From JADGHX01 sp963837755 (lineage in GTDB: Bacteria; Pseudomonadota; Gammaproteobacteria; Steroidobacterales; Steroidobacteraceae), in contig CAWIOP010000004.1 of the NCBI GenBank assembly GCA_963837755.1, positions 558,001-622,000 on the forward strand: DNA of 64,000 nt, written 5' to 3'. Below are positions 37,871 through 46,911 of the stretch, in pieces (the first letter of the stretch is position 1; the number at the start of each line of letters is the position of its first letter). A program made the translations under genes and the position numbers. Below the pieces are notes generated by a model that made no database searches, had not been told where the DNA came from, and saw only the letters and a list, made by a program, of their open reading frames with translations.

Positions 37871-38010
37871 GCTCGCACGTCAGCACCGGGCCGCGGTTCG
37901 CGGTCTTGCCGCGCCGGAACCGGTGATGACCGCGCCGCTCTCCCGGTCAACCGGGAAGAGTGGGTGATTTCCCCCGGGAATCCCCACAAGTGCGGGTTGA
38001 TCCACAGGCC

Positions 38011-38075
38011 GTTTTCCCGGAATTTGCGAAAACTCCAATCGGATCAGCCGATTTCGGCATGGCACGGAACGTGCC
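38011..38075. promoter_or_regulatory. Two dyads upstream of the second NtrC-type regulator
   Basis: GTTTTC and GAAAAC arms (38011-38016, 38028-38033) flank 11 bp. GGCACG-GAA-CGTGCC (38061-38075) is a perfect dyad that also carries a GG-N10-GC sigma-54 spacing (38061-62 and 38073-74). The latter is very close to the ribosome binding site, so an operator role is at least as likely as a promoter. Confidence 0.4.
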
Positions 38076-38098
38076 TTGTCAGCGGGTGAGTGAACGAC

Positions 38099-39520
38099 AT
38101 GACCCGCACCATTCTCATCGTTGAAAGCGACTGTGCGCTCGCGGAGAGCATCCGCGAATACCTCGCGCGCGGCGGCTGGGAAGTGGCGGTGAGTGCTTCG
38201 TACGCGCAGGCATTGAGCGCGCTCGAGGCGGTGCGTCCCAACATCGTCGTCGCCGACTATCGCCTGCCCGACAAGACCGGAATCGACCTGATCAAGGCCG
38301 CCGTTTCCATGGACCCGCACATCAAGGTGGTGCTGATCACGGGCGAGGGCAGCATCCAGGTCGCGGTCGAAGCCATCAAGGCTGGCGCTTACGAATACCT
38401 GAGCAAGCCGCTCGTGCTTGCGGAATTGAAGCAGTTGCTGGAACACGCGCTGGACGCGGCGCGCGCGTTCTACGAGCAGAAGCAGGCTCGCGGCAGCGGG
38501 GCCGAGGCGCTGCTGGGGGAGTCCCCGCCGATCCGCCACATCAAGGACACCATCGCCCAGATCATGGAGATGGAGGCCCGCGTCATCGACGGGGATTTGC
38601 CGGCGGTGCTCATCACCGGGGAGACCGGCACCGGCAAGGAGCTGGTGGCGCGGGCGTTGCACTTCGACGGGCGCCGGCGCGACCGGCCGTTCGTGGAGGT
38701 GAACTGCGCTTCGATTCCGGCGAGCCTGCTCGAGGCGGAGCTCTTTGGCCACGAGCGCGGCGCGTTCACCGACGCCAAGGAGCGCAAGGTCGGCCTCGTC
38801 GAGTCGGCCGAGGGCGGCACGCTCTTCCTGGACGAGATCGGGGAAGTGGATCTTGGCATCCAGGCGAAACTCCTGAAGCTGCTGGAGGAGCGCGCGGTGC
38901 GCCGTATCGGCAGCGTGCACGAGCGGAAGGTGAACGTGCGCATCATCAGCGCCACCAACCGCGATCTCGAGCGCATGGTGCATGAGGGGCGCTTTCGCGC
39001 GGACCTGTTCTTTCGCCTGCGCATCATCACGCTGCACATGCCGCGCCTGCGCGAGCGCGGGTCGGATGTGCTCCTGCTGGCGCGGCATTTTCTGCGAGTC
39101 CAGAGCGATCGTTACGGTCGCCGGGGGCTTGCATTTGGCGGTGCGGCGGAACGCGCGCTGCTGGCTTACCACTGGCCCGGAAACGTGCGCGAGCTGAGAA
39201 ACATGGTGGCGCAGGCGGTGCTGTTGACGCCCGGCAATGTGATCCTGCCCGCGAACATCACGCCGTGCCTGCAGCTTCGCGATTTCGTCGGAATGGACCC
39301 GGGCGGGCCCTCGAGCCCGATCGGCGCGCACAGCCGGCGCGACGGACGGCTGGATCGCGCGACCTTCGAAGCGACGCTCGAGCAGACCGACTGGAACATT
39401 GCCCAAGCCGCTCGCCTGCTCGGCATCTCGCGCGACACGCTGCGCTACCGGGTCAAGAAGTACGGTTTGACGCGGGGTTCGCGGCCCGACCAGGCCCCGT
39501 GCGCTGTCGAAGAGCCATGA
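38099..39520 (+). CDS. NtrC-family sigma-54-dependent response regulator (second copy, orphan)
   Basis: Receiver, AAA+ and Fis-type HTH, 473 aa. The phosphorylation site is the Asp in VVADYRLPDKTG. Walker A GETGTGKE, contact loop GAFTDA, and Walker B GGTLFLDEIGE are as in the first copy. From about residue 110 to 330 the two proteins are almost the same even at DNA level, which points to a recent duplication or gene conversion; the region after the AAA+ core and the HTH (NIAQAARLLGISRDTLRYRVKK) has diverged, so the targets probably differ. ATG 38099 is used; GTG 38090 is possible. No kinase adjoins it. Its stop overlaps gspE. Confidence 0.93.
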   Translation: MTRTILIVESDCALAESIREYLARGGWEVAVSASYAQALSALEAVRPNIVVADYRLPDKTGIDLIKAAVSMDPHIKVVLITGEGSIQVAVEAIKAGAYEYLSKPLVLAELKQLLEHALDAARAFYEQKQARGSGAEALLGESPPIRHIKDTIAQIMEMEARVIDGDLPAVLITGETGTGKELVARALHFDGRRRDRPFVEVNCASIPASLLEAELFGHERGAFTDAKERKVGLVESAEGGTLFLDEIGEVDLGIQAKLLKLLEERAVRRIGSVHERKVNVRIISATNRDLERMVHEGRFRADLFFRLRIITLHMPRLRERGSDVLLLARHFLRVQSDRYGRRGLAFGGAAERALLAYHWPGNVRELRNMVAQAVLLTPGNVILPANITPCLQLRDFVGMDPGGPSSPIGAHSRRDGRLDRATFEATLEQTDWNIAQAARLLGISRDTLRYRVKKYGLTRGSRPDQAPCAVEEP

Positions 39521-41250
39521 ACGCACGCAGCGACGATACACCGCGACCGGAAACAGCGACTGTGAAGCCGCCGTCGGATGGCTCAGCGCGGGTGCTCGAC
39601 ACGGAAGCGATCCGCGCGGCACGGCGAAGCGCGGCTCGATCGGGGCGGCCCCTGTTGCAGGAGCTGCAGAGTGGCTTCGCGCTGGACCCGCGCGCGTTCG
39701 TCACGAGCCTCGGCCAGGCGCTGCACCTTCCAGTGCTTCTCGGCGATGAGTTGTTTGCATGCGCGCCGCTGCTCGAGCGGCTGCCGCTCACACAGGCGCT
39801 TCAACGTGAGTGTGTCGCTGTTCGGACGCCCGAGGGTCGAGAGTGTGCAGTGCTGGCCGATCCGTTCGATCGCGATCAGCGCGCCTGGCTGGATGAGAGG
39901 TTGCGCGGCCTGCCGCTGCATCTCACGCACTCAACGGATCTCACGGCCTTTCTCGGGCGCTTCGAAGGCCAGACCCGCGCCATCGACAGCGTCGTCGAGG
40001 GTGCCGCGGCCCTGGCGGAGGATGACCGCGCCGTCGAGACGCTGTCACTGGCGAAGATCAGCGAGAGCGCGAGCATCGTCGTGCGGCTGGTGAATTCGAC
40101 TCTTTACGACGCTTACCGCATGCACGCGAGCGACGTGCATCTGGAGACGACCGCCACCGGGCTCGTCATCCGCCACCGGATCGACGGCGTGCTCGATGAC
40201 GCTGGCACGATTTCGGGAATCGAACGGGCGCAGCAGGCGATCTCGCGCATCAAGGTGATGGCGGAGCTCGACATCGCCGAACGCCGCGTGCCGCAGGACG
40301 GCCGCTTCAGGGTCGTGATCGGCGGCCGGCAGGTCGATTTCCGCGTGTCGATCATGCCGAGCCTCTTCGGCGAGGACGCGGTGCTGCGCATCCTCGACAA
40401 GCAGGAGCTCGCCGATCAGCTTCAGGGCGTGCGGCTCAACACTCTCGGCTTCGACGAGCCGACCATCCGGCAATTGCGCCGGATGTCCGCCGAGCCGCAT
40501 GGAATGCTGCTCGTCACCGGTCCCACGGGCAGCGGCAAGACGACCACGCTCTACGCAATGATCACGGAGATGAACAAAGGTCGCGACAAGATCATCACCA
40601 TCGAGGATCCCGTGGAGTATCAGCTGCCCGGCGTGCTGCAGATACCGGTGAACGAGAAGAAGGGATTGACGTTCGCCCGCGGCCTGCGCTCGATCCTGCG
40701 CCACGACCCGGACACGATCATGGTGGGCGAGATACGCGACGCCGAAACCGCGCAGATCGCCGTGCAGTCGGCGCTGACCGGTCATCTGGTGTTCACCACC
40801 ATTCACGCCAACAACGTGTTCGACGTCATCGGGCGCTTCATGCAGATGGGCGTGGACCCATACAGCTTCGTCTCCGCGCTCAACGCGATCGTCGCCCAGC
40901 GGCTGCTGCGCCTGGCTTGTCGGCACTGTGCCGTGGAGTCCGCGCCCGATCCGGAGCTGCTCGCGGTCTCGGGGCTCGATCCGGCGAGCATCGCCGGTTC
41001 GCACTTCATCCAGAGCGCGGGCTGCGAACGATGTCGTGGCACGGGCTTTCGCGGACGCACGGCCATCGCGGAGTTGCTGGTACTGGACGACGAGATCCGC
41101 CAGCTCATCGTCGAACGCCAGCCACCCAGCCGATTGAAGGACGCGGCGCGCGCCAGGGGAACGCGCTTCCTGCGTGAGTCGGCAGTCGATTTCGCGCGTC
41201 AGGGCAAGACCACGCTGCAGGAGATCAACCGTGTCACGTTCGTCGCGTAA
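39517..41250 (+). CDS. gspE: Type II secretion ATPase GspE (PilB-like)
   Basis: Hexameric cytoplasmic ATPase that drives pseudopilus assembly, 577 aa. An N-terminal GspE-N/MshEN-like domain is followed by the ATPase: Walker A GPTGSGKTTT at about 335-344, Asp box ITIEDPVEYQ, His box HLVFTTIHAN. The tetracysteine metal site is C468-x2-C471 and C503-x2-C506. It begins inside the stop of the regulator gene (ATGA) and its end overlaps the PilM-like gene by 20 bp. The overlap with a sigma-54 activator suggests co-regulation of the secretion operon. Confidence 0.95.
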   Translation: MNARSDDTPRPETATVKPPSDGSARVLDTEAIRAARRSAARSGRPLLQELQSGFALDPRAFVTSLGQALHLPVLLGDELFACAPLLERLPLTQALQRECVAVRTPEGRECAVLADPFDRDQRAWLDERLRGLPLHLTHSTDLTAFLGRFEGQTRAIDSVVEGAAALAEDDRAVETLSLAKISESASIVVRLVNSTLYDAYRMHASDVHLETTATGLVIRHRIDGVLDDAGTISGIERAQQAISRIKVMAELDIAERRVPQDGRFRVVIGGRQVDFRVSIMPSLFGEDAVLRILDKQELADQLQGVRLNTLGFDEPTIRQLRRMSAEPHGMLLVTGPTGSGKTTTLYAMITEMNKGRDKIITIEDPVEYQLPGVLQIPVNEKKGLTFARGLRSILRHDPDTIMVGEIRDAETAQIAVQSALTGHLVFTTIHANNVFDVIGRFMQMGVDPYSFVSALNAIVAQRLLRLACRHCAVESAPDPELLAVSGLDPASIAGSHFIQSAGCERCRGTGFRGRTAIAELLVLDDEIRQLIVERQPPSRLKDAARARGTRFLRESAVDFARQGKTTLQEINRVTFVA

Positions 41251-42058
41251 CCGGTACGGCGTGGCGCTCTGCCCGGACCGCCTGCTGGCGGTACGGCGCC
41301 GCACGGGGTTACGAGCTTCCGTCGATTTCAAAGTGTCGGAATCGTTCGCGGTGCCGGTGAGCGGTCCGAGCTGGAAATCGGCTGTAGAGGCGCTCGGTCG
41401 ATTTGCGCAAGAGCACGAAGCGCACACCGGCAGCCTCGGGCTCGTGCTGTCGAATCACTTCACTCGCTATCTGTTGGTCCCGTGGAGCGAGCGCGTCGCC
41501 AATGCCGAGGAGCTCCGCAACTACGTGGCGGCGGCATTCGAGGACGTGTATGGCGACGTTGCAGCCGAGTGGCAGATGCGCGTGTCGCCGGAGCGCCCGG
41601 GTTCGCCGCGCCTTGCGGCGGCTGTGGATGGCGAGCTGCTCGAGGCAGTGCGCGAAGCGGTGGTGCGGTCGCGCCTGCGCCTCACGTCTGTTCAGCCGCA
41701 CCTGATGGCAGCCTTTAACGGATTCGAGCAGCGGCGGGAAACAGATTTCGTTTTCGTCGTTGTCGAAGCCAACCGGGTGTGCGTGCTTGCGGCGCAGAGC
41801 GGAGTGTGGCGCCACGTGAGTGGAGCAGACGCTCCCGCCGACCCGGCGGGACTCGCGATGTCGCTGGAGCGCGAGATCGAGCTCGCGGGTTTGAGCGACG
41901 AAGCGCCACCGGCGGTTTTCGTTCACGCCACGCACTGGCCGGGGCTTGAATTGCCGGCCCTGCTCGGCAAGGCGCCGCAGATGTTGCGTTGGAAATCTCC
42001 GCCAGGGCTCGCCCCGGCCACCGATGCGGCGTTCGCCATCGCGGCGCTGGCGGTGTAA
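41231..42058 (+). CDS. GspL/PilM-like actin-fold assembly protein
   Basis: Protein of 275 aa starting at a GTG (41231) within the 3' end of gspE. It resembles the cytoplasmic actin-like module of GspL/PilM: HTGSLGLVLSNHFTRYLLVPW near the start, then an internal VQPHLMAAFNGFE and VVVEANRVCVLAAQSGVWR. It is shorter than PilM and lacks a clear membrane helix, so the transmembrane part is supplied by the next gene. It probably couples GspE to the PilN/PilO-like proteins. Confidence 0.75.
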   Translation: MSRSSRNRYGVALCPDRLLAVRRRTGLRASVDFKVSESFAVPVSGPSWKSAVEALGRFAQEHEAHTGSLGLVLSNHFTRYLLVPWSERVANAEELRNYVAAAFEDVYGDVAAEWQMRVSPERPGSPRLAAAVDGELLEAVREAVVRSRLRLTSVQPHLMAAFNGFEQRRETDFVFVVVEANRVCVLAAQSGVWRHVSGADAPADPAGLAMSLEREIELAGLSDEAPPAVFVHATHWPGLELPALLGKAPQMLRWKSPPGLAPATDAAFAIAALAV

Positions 42059-42062
42059 TCCC

Positions 42063-42584
42063 ATGCGCGCGCTCGATCTCGACTTCCAGAAAAAGGAGAT
42101 GCCGGCGGCGCGGATCGGCTATGGCCTGGTTTTCGTCGGTGGGCTCGCGGCGGTGCTGGTGCTGGGCGTGCAGTCAAGGGTGAGCGCCGAAATCGAGCGC
42201 TATCGCGAGGCGCAGCTCGAAGCCGGGCAGGCAAGTGAAGTGTCTGCGCTGCCGCGAGGCGTTGCGTCCGAGAGCGAAGCCATTGACGGCGCGCGTGCTG
42301 TTGTCGCGCACCTCGCGGGCCCGTGGGAAAGACTCTTTCAGGCGCTGGAGAAGATCAGAGAAGCGGACGTGGCGCTGCTCGCGCTCACGCCCGACGTTCA
42401 AAAGCAGAAGATCCGCATTCAGGCCGAGGCGAAGAACTTCGGTGCGATGCTTTCCTATTACCGGGCATTGGAACAAAGCGCTGGGCTGCGCGACGTGGCC
42501 CTGGTGGAGCACGAGATACGACACACCGATCCGCAGAGGCCGGTGCGTTTCACCATGACGGCGGCGTGGGGAGAGCCGCGATGA
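42063..42584 (+). CDS. PilN-like inner-membrane assembly protein
   Basis: Bitopic membrane protein of 173 aa: a short cytoplasmic N-terminus (MRALDLDFQKKEM), helix at about 19-38 (YGLVFVGGLAAVLVLGVQS), a coiled-coil segment, and a small ferredoxin-like periplasmic domain (IRIQAEAKNFGAMLSYYRALE). This is the layout of PilN or the C-terminal part of GspL. It starts 4 bp after the PilM-like gene and overlaps the next by 4 bp. Confidence 0.7.
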   Translation: MRALDLDFQKKEMPAARIGYGLVFVGGLAAVLVLGVQSRVSAEIERYREAQLEAGQASEVSALPRGVASESEAIDGARAVVAHLAGPWERLFQALEKIREADVALLALTPDVQKQKIRIQAEAKNFGAMLSYYRALEQSAGLRDVALVEHEIRHTDPQRPVRFTMTAAWGEPR

Positions 42585-43135
42585 TGGCGAGCCAGCGCCT
42601 GCGGCTTGCGGAAGCGGTGCAGGACATCGGCCGTCCGGGCATCGTCGGCATTGCGTTGCTGATGTTCAGTGTCGCCTTCGCCGCCTCCACGCTCGGGCCC
42701 TCCTGGCTCGAGCTCGATCGGCAGCGCGCGGCCGTAGATGCGGAGGAAGGCACTGCGCGCGACGGGTTGGCGCCCGCGTCGCGAGATGCAGTCTCGCCGG
42801 CCGCTGAGTTGCGGGCGTTCTACGCTATCTTCCCGCCGCAGTCGCAGGCGCCGGAGCTGCTGTCGCGACTGTACGCTGCCGCGGCGGAAAACAGGTTGCA
42901 GCTGTTGCGCGGTGAGTACGTGCTGAGCGCCGAATCGCAAACCGGCCTGACGCGCTATCGCATCGTGCTTCCCGTGCGCGGCAGCTATTCGCAGATCCGC
43001 GCGTTCATCGGCGCTGTACTGCGAGCCGTACCCGCGGCGGCACTGGACGAAGTGAGCTTCGAGCGTTCGCGTGTTTCCGAGCGCGGCGTGGACGCGCGTA
43101 TCCGCCTCACCCTGTATGTAAAGGGTTCGTCATGA
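42581..43135 (+). CDS. PilO/GspM-like inner-membrane assembly protein
   Basis: Bitopic 184-aa protein with a membrane helix at about 20-40 (GIVGIALLMFSVAFAASTL), a linker and a periplasmic ferredoxin-like domain (ELRAFYAIFPPQSQAPELLSRLY, and YRIVLPVRGSYSQIRAFIGAV). The arrangement fits PilO/GspM, which pairs with the PilN-like protein under the secretin. Overlaps both neighbours by 4 bp. Confidence 0.72.
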   Translation: MMASQRLRLAEAVQDIGRPGIVGIALLMFSVAFAASTLGPSWLELDRQRAAVDAEEGTARDGLAPASRDAVSPAAELRAFYAIFPPQSQAPELLSRLYAAAAENRLQLLRGEYVLSAESQTGLTRYRIVLPVRGSYSQIRAFIGAVLRAVPAAALDEVSFERSRVSERGVDARIRLTLYVKGSS

Positions 43136-43662
43136 GCGCCCGCGGGAGACTGCTCTGGTTGTCGGTCATCGCCAGCGCTGCACTCGCGACCGCAGGCTGC
43201 GACCCCATGGTCGACCCGACGGCGCGAGACGCAACGGATGAGGGCGTGATGGAGCCTGCATCAGCGTCAGTGCAAGCGGCGCGTCCGCCTCGCCGTGCAC
43301 GCTCGCTCCTGCAGCTGGAAAGACTGGAGGCCGTCCGGGCGCAGCCGCCGGCGGCGGAGCTGTTCGCGGCAAAATCGTGGTACATCCCGCCACCGCCGCC
43401 ACCCCCACCGCCGCCTCCGCCGCCACCGCCTCCGCCCCCACCGCCGGCGCCGCCGCCGCTGCCGTTCGTCTTCATGGGCCGGATGATCGATGCGGAACGC
43501 CTCACCGTGTTCCTCGTGAAAGACGACCGCGTGCTCATGGCTTCCGAGGGCGACGTGATCGATGACACCTACAGGCTCGAGAAGATCGAGCCGCGGCGGC
43601 TGACGTTCCAGTATCTGCCGCTCGACACCATGCAGGCGTTAGCCGTGAGAGACACCCCATGA
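43132..43662 (+). CDS. PilP/GspC-like protein with a 20-proline tract
   Basis: Predicted lipoprotein or anchored protein of 176 aa (lipobox-like ATAGC near residue 23). Residues about 86-105 are 20 consecutive prolines, then APPPLP, and the C-terminal 60 residues form an HR-like beta domain (FVFMGRMIDAERLTVFLVKDDRVLMASEGDVI) as in GspC/PilP, which docks on the secretin N domains. The proline tract would be a rigid spacer across the periplasm. Overlaps both neighbours. Confidence 0.75.
   Translation: MSARGRLLWLSVIASAALATAGCDPMVDPTARDATDEGVMEPASASVQAARPPRRARSLLQLERLEAVRAQPPAAELFAAKSWYIPPPPPPPPPPPPPPPPPPPPAPPPLPFVFMGRMIDAERLTVFLVKDDRVLMASEGDVIDDTYRLEKIEPRRLTFQYLPLDTMQALAVRDTP
43387..43446 (+). 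repeat. CCN repeat coding 20 consecutive prolines
   Basis: Twenty successive CCN codons (CCG, CCA, CCC and CCT mixed) with no interruption. The codon mix argues for selected length rather than fresh slippage. Such runs stall ribosomes and depend on elongation factor P. Confidence 0.9.
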
Positions 43663-46013
43663 GGCATGGCGCAGTTCCGGTTTCCATGTTGTGGCGCTAT
43701 GGCCTCTTCGCAGTGTTGATTGCGCTGGCCGGCTGCGCCGCGCAGCGGCTGCAAAACCAGGGGTTGTCTCTCATAGAGAAAGGGCGCTACGAGGAGGGAC
43801 TGCACAAGCTCGAAGAGGCGGTCAGCAGGGACACCACCAATATCAAGGTGAAGATGAACCTGTACGCCAGCCGCGAGAGTGTGATCGAGCAGCTTCGGGC
43901 TGAGGCGGAAGATGCGCTGGCAGCAGGCGATGTCCAGGGGGCCGACGCTGTCTACCGCAAGGCGCTCGCAATTGCGCCGCATGACTTCAGGATCACGGAT
44001 GGCCTGCGCAGACTTCAGAGACGCACTGTCCACCAGGAGTTGCTGAAACAGGCGCAAGCCGCACTGGGAAACAGCAACTTCGACGAGGCCGACGGGCTGG
44101 CGCAGAAAATACTCGCGGACGACGGCGCGAACGCGCAGGCGCTTGCCGTGCGTGCGCAGGTGGAGCGCGTACGCGCAAGCCAGGCAGTGGTTCCGCCGCA
44201 GCTCGAATCCCGTCTCACGAAGCCGGTGACCCTCGAGTTCCGCGACGCGAACGTGAAGATGGTATTTGACGTGCTCTCGCGCGCGAGCGGCATCAACTTC
44301 ATTCTCGACAAGGATATTCGCAGCGACACGCGCATAACGATCTTCGTGCGCAACGTGGCGGTGGAGGACGCCATCAGCCTGATCCTGGTGCAGAGCCAGC
44401 TCGAGAAGAAAGTGCTTTCCGACAACACCTTGCTCGTCTACCCGAACACGCCGCCGAAGCTGCGCGAGTATCAGGACCTGGTGATCCGAAGCTTCTATCT
44501 CGTGAACAGCGATGCGAAGGAGACCGCGAACCTCCTGAAGAACATCCTCAAGGTCAAGGACATCCAGGTCGACGACCGGCTCAACACCATCTTCCTGCGC
44601 GACACGCCCGACACCGTGCGGCTCGCCGAGAAGCTCATCCGCAACCAGGACCTGGCCGAGCCCGAAGTGATCCTCGAGATGGAGGTGATGGAGATCAACC
44701 GCACCCGCGCCGTGGAGCTGGGCATGAGCTGGCCGGACACGTTCACGTGGCTGGTGCCGGGCGCGAACGGGATCACTCTCGATGACTTGCCGTTCGACCG
44801 TCGCATCCCGAAAGATCGCGTCGGCATCAATGCGACCACGACGCTCAGGATGAAGCAGGACAACGGCGTCGCCAACCTGCTGTCGAATCCGCGCATCCGG
44901 GTGAAGAACCGGGAACAGGCGCGAATTCTCGTGGGCGACCGCGTGCCCATCATCACCGCGACGGTGACGCCGGGCGCGGTGAACCCGGTGACCACCGAGA
45001 CCATCTCGTACCTCGACGTCGGCCTGAAGCTGGACGTGCAGCCCGCGGTCCTGCTCGACGACGATGTGTCGATCAAGGTCATGCTCGAGGTGAGCACGCT
45101 CGGCGACTCGGTCACGACCAACGGGGGCTCCGTGGCCTATCGGGTCGGTACGCGCACGGTAGCCACTTCGTTGCGGATACGGGATGGCGAGACCCAGGTG
45201 CTCATGGGGCTCATCCGGGACGAGGAGCGCGGCAGCGCCGGCGGCGTGCCGGGGTTCATGAGCCTGCCGCTCATCGGACGCCTGTTCTCCGTGCCGAAGA
45301 ACGAGAAGCAGAAAACCGAGATCGTCCTGTCGATCACGCCCCGGATCGTGCGCAACGTGCGGCGGCCGCAGTCGCATGAGATGGAGTTCTGGTCGGGAAC
45401 CGAGGCCAGCATGAAAGCCGGGCACCCGATTTTCCAGAGCGATGCGGGCTCGGCAGGCAAGCCGGCAATGGCGCAGGCGCAGAGCGCGCAGGACTCCGCG
45501 CCGACACCTGCGGGCGACGCAGATGTCGCGCAGGCGCCTGTCGAGCCCGCTGCCGGCCAGGAACCCACGACGGAGCAGAAGCCCGAGCCGATGCGGCCGG
45601 TGCTATTCGGGTGGAGCGCGCCGGAACGCGCGCGCGTAGGCGAGGCGTTCGTGGTGAGCGTGACGGCGAGCTCGCGGTCGCCGCTGATGAGCGCGGCATC
45701 GTCGATCAAGTTCGACCCGGCCGTGCTGGAGGTGGTCGAGGTGACGGAGGGCGACCTCCTGAACCGGGGCGACGCACAGACGCGATTCGATCACACCCTG
45801 GATGCTCAGGGCGGCCGCGTCGCGGTGAGTGTCTCGCGCGAGGGCTTCGGCGGGCTGGAAGGCCAAGGCCGCCTGTTCAACGTCACTTTCAAGGCAAGAG
45901 CCGCTTCGCAGAGCACCCAGCTCCAGATCACCAGCATGTCACCGGTGGGCCCCGACAACGCAGCCGTTCCGTTCAGCATGAGCGGCCCGCGCACGCTCTC
46001 GCTCGAACCATGA
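43659..46013 (+). CDS. gspD: Secretin GspD with N-terminal TPR-like and C-terminal cohesin domains
   Basis: Outer-membrane secretin of 784 aa. A lipobox (LAGC, about residue 27) is followed by TPR-like helices (to about 175), STN/N0-N1 domains (VTLEFRDANVKMVFDVLSRAS), and the secretin barrel (about 330-570; VGINATTTLRMKQDNGVANL, VPGFMSLPLIGRLF). A low-complexity Ala/Gln linker leads to a cohesin domain (about 646-784, starting VLFGWSAPERARVGEAF), a fold normally used for docking. This architecture belongs to atypical type II systems. The channel would export the multicopper oxidase. Overlaps genes on both sides. Confidence 0.93.
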   Translation: MRHGAVPVSMLWRYGLFAVLIALAGCAAQRLQNQGLSLIEKGRYEEGLHKLEEAVSRDTTNIKVKMNLYASRESVIEQLRAEAEDALAAGDVQGADAVYRKALAIAPHDFRITDGLRRLQRRTVHQELLKQAQAALGNSNFDEADGLAQKILADDGANAQALAVRAQVERVRASQAVVPPQLESRLTKPVTLEFRDANVKMVFDVLSRASGINFILDKDIRSDTRITIFVRNVAVEDAISLILVQSQLEKKVLSDNTLLVYPNTPPKLREYQDLVIRSFYLVNSDAKETANLLKNILKVKDIQVDDRLNTIFLRDTPDTVRLAEKLIRNQDLAEPEVILEMEVMEINRTRAVELGMSWPDTFTWLVPGANGITLDDLPFDRRIPKDRVGINATTTLRMKQDNGVANLLSNPRIRVKNREQARILVGDRVPIITATVTPGAVNPVTTETISYLDVGLKLDVQPAVLLDDDVSIKVMLEVSTLGDSVTTNGGSVAYRVGTRTVATSLRIRDGETQVLMGLIRDEERGSAGGVPGFMSLPLIGRLFSVPKNEKQKTEIVLSITPRIVRNVRRPQSHEMEFWSGTEASMKAGHPIFQSDAGSAGKPAMAQAQSAQDSAPTPAGDADVAQAPVEPAAGQEPTTEQKPEPMRPVLFGWSAPERARVGEAFVVSVTASSRSPLMSAASSIKFDPAVLEVVEVTEGDLLNRGDAQTRFDHTLDAQGGRVAVSVSREGFGGLEGQGRLFNVTFKARAASQSTQLQITSMSPVGPDNAAVPFSMSGPRTLSLEP

Positions 46014-46498
46014 AGACACATCGGCGCCATATGGCCAAAGGCTTCACGCTGGTGGAGATGCTGGTGACAGTTGCGATCGTCGCCACGCTTGCAACCATCG
46101 CGTTGCCGCTCGCGGAGCTGGCGGTTCAGCGGCAACGGGAACAGGAACTGCGCACCTCGCTGCGTGAGATACGCACCGCGATCGACGCCTACAAGCAGGC
46201 CGCCGATCAGGGAAGCATCCTCAAGAAAGCGGACGAGTCTGGATATCCGCCGTCCCTCGACGTGCTGGTGCAAGGGATCGAGGACGCGCGCAGCAAGGAA
46301 CGCGAACGAATCTACTTCCTGCGTCGACTGCCGCGCGACCCGACGTTTCCCGATCCGGACGCGCCCGCCGCCGACACGTGGGGAAAGCGTAGCTACGCGA
46401 GCTCGCCGGACTCGCCGCGCGAGGGTGATGACGTCTACGACGTCTACTCGCTGTCGCCCGGCGCCGGGCTGAACGGCGTCGAATACTTTCAGTGGTGA
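46010..46498 (+). CDS. Type II secretion pseudopilin
   Basis: GspG-like pseudopilin of 162 aa. The prepilin cleavage site precedes FTLVEMLVTVAIVATLATI, with Glu at +5. The C-terminal half has GspG-like spacing (LPRDPTFPDPDAP, WGKRSYASSPDSP, VYDVYSLSPG) but lacks the normal calcium loop. It overlaps gspD by 4 bp and precedes the next pseudopilin by 3 bp. Confidence 0.88.
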   Translation: MKTHRRHMAKGFTLVEMLVTVAIVATLATIALPLAELAVQRQREQELRTSLREIRTAIDAYKQAADQGSILKKADESGYPPSLDVLVQGIEDARSKERERIYFLRRLPRDPTFPDPDAPAADTWGKRSYASSPDSPREGDDVYDVYSLSPGAGLNGVEYFQW

Positions 46499-46501
46499 CC
46501 G

Positions 46502-46903
46502 ATGCGTTCCGTTCTCACGTGCAGACGTTCGAAGCGCGGCGTGGGGTTCACGCTGATCGAGCTGCTGGTCGTGATGAGCATCATCGCGTTGCTGCTCTCC
46601 ATTGTCGTGCCGCGCTACTTCCACAGCGTGACGCGAGCCAGGGAAGCGGTGCTCAAGGAGAACCTGGTGCTGGTGCGGGATGCGCTCGACAAGCACTACG
46701 CCGACACCGGAAGGTACCCGGAGACGCTGATGGATCTCGTCGACAAGAAGTACTTGCGCAAGCTGCCGGAGGATCCGATCACGCGGAGCGCGGACACGTG
46801 GATCATTTTCCCGCCGGATCGCCGGGAGCAGGGCGGCGTCTACGACGTGAAGAGCGGCGCGCCGGGCAACTCGCAATCGGGCGTGCCCTACAGCCAATGG
46901 TGA
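46502..46903 (+). CDS. Type II secretion pseudopilin
   Basis: Pseudopilin of 133 aa with prepilin site before FTLIELLVVMSIIALLLSI (Glu at +5) and a short globular domain ending YDVKSGAPGNSQSGVPYSQW. Similar in size and tail to the preceding pseudopilin, so the two may be old duplicates. Confidence 0.87.
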   Translation: MRSVLTCRRSKRGVGFTLIELLVVMSIIALLLSIVVPRYFHSVTRAREAVLKENLVLVRDALDKHYADTGRYPETLMDLVDKKYLRKLPEDPITRSADTWIIFPPDRREQGGVYDVKSGAPGNSQSGVPYSQW

Positions 46904-46911
46904 GGGCAGGA

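Noticed and set aside
38061..38078. Firm sigma-54 promoter for the second regulator
   Set aside because: The GG-N10-GC spacing fits, but the predicted start would fall within the ribosome binding region; kept only as a dyad of uncertain role.
43569..45425. Minus-strand open frame opposite gspD
   Set aside because: Shadow of the secretin gene with no recognisable domain.
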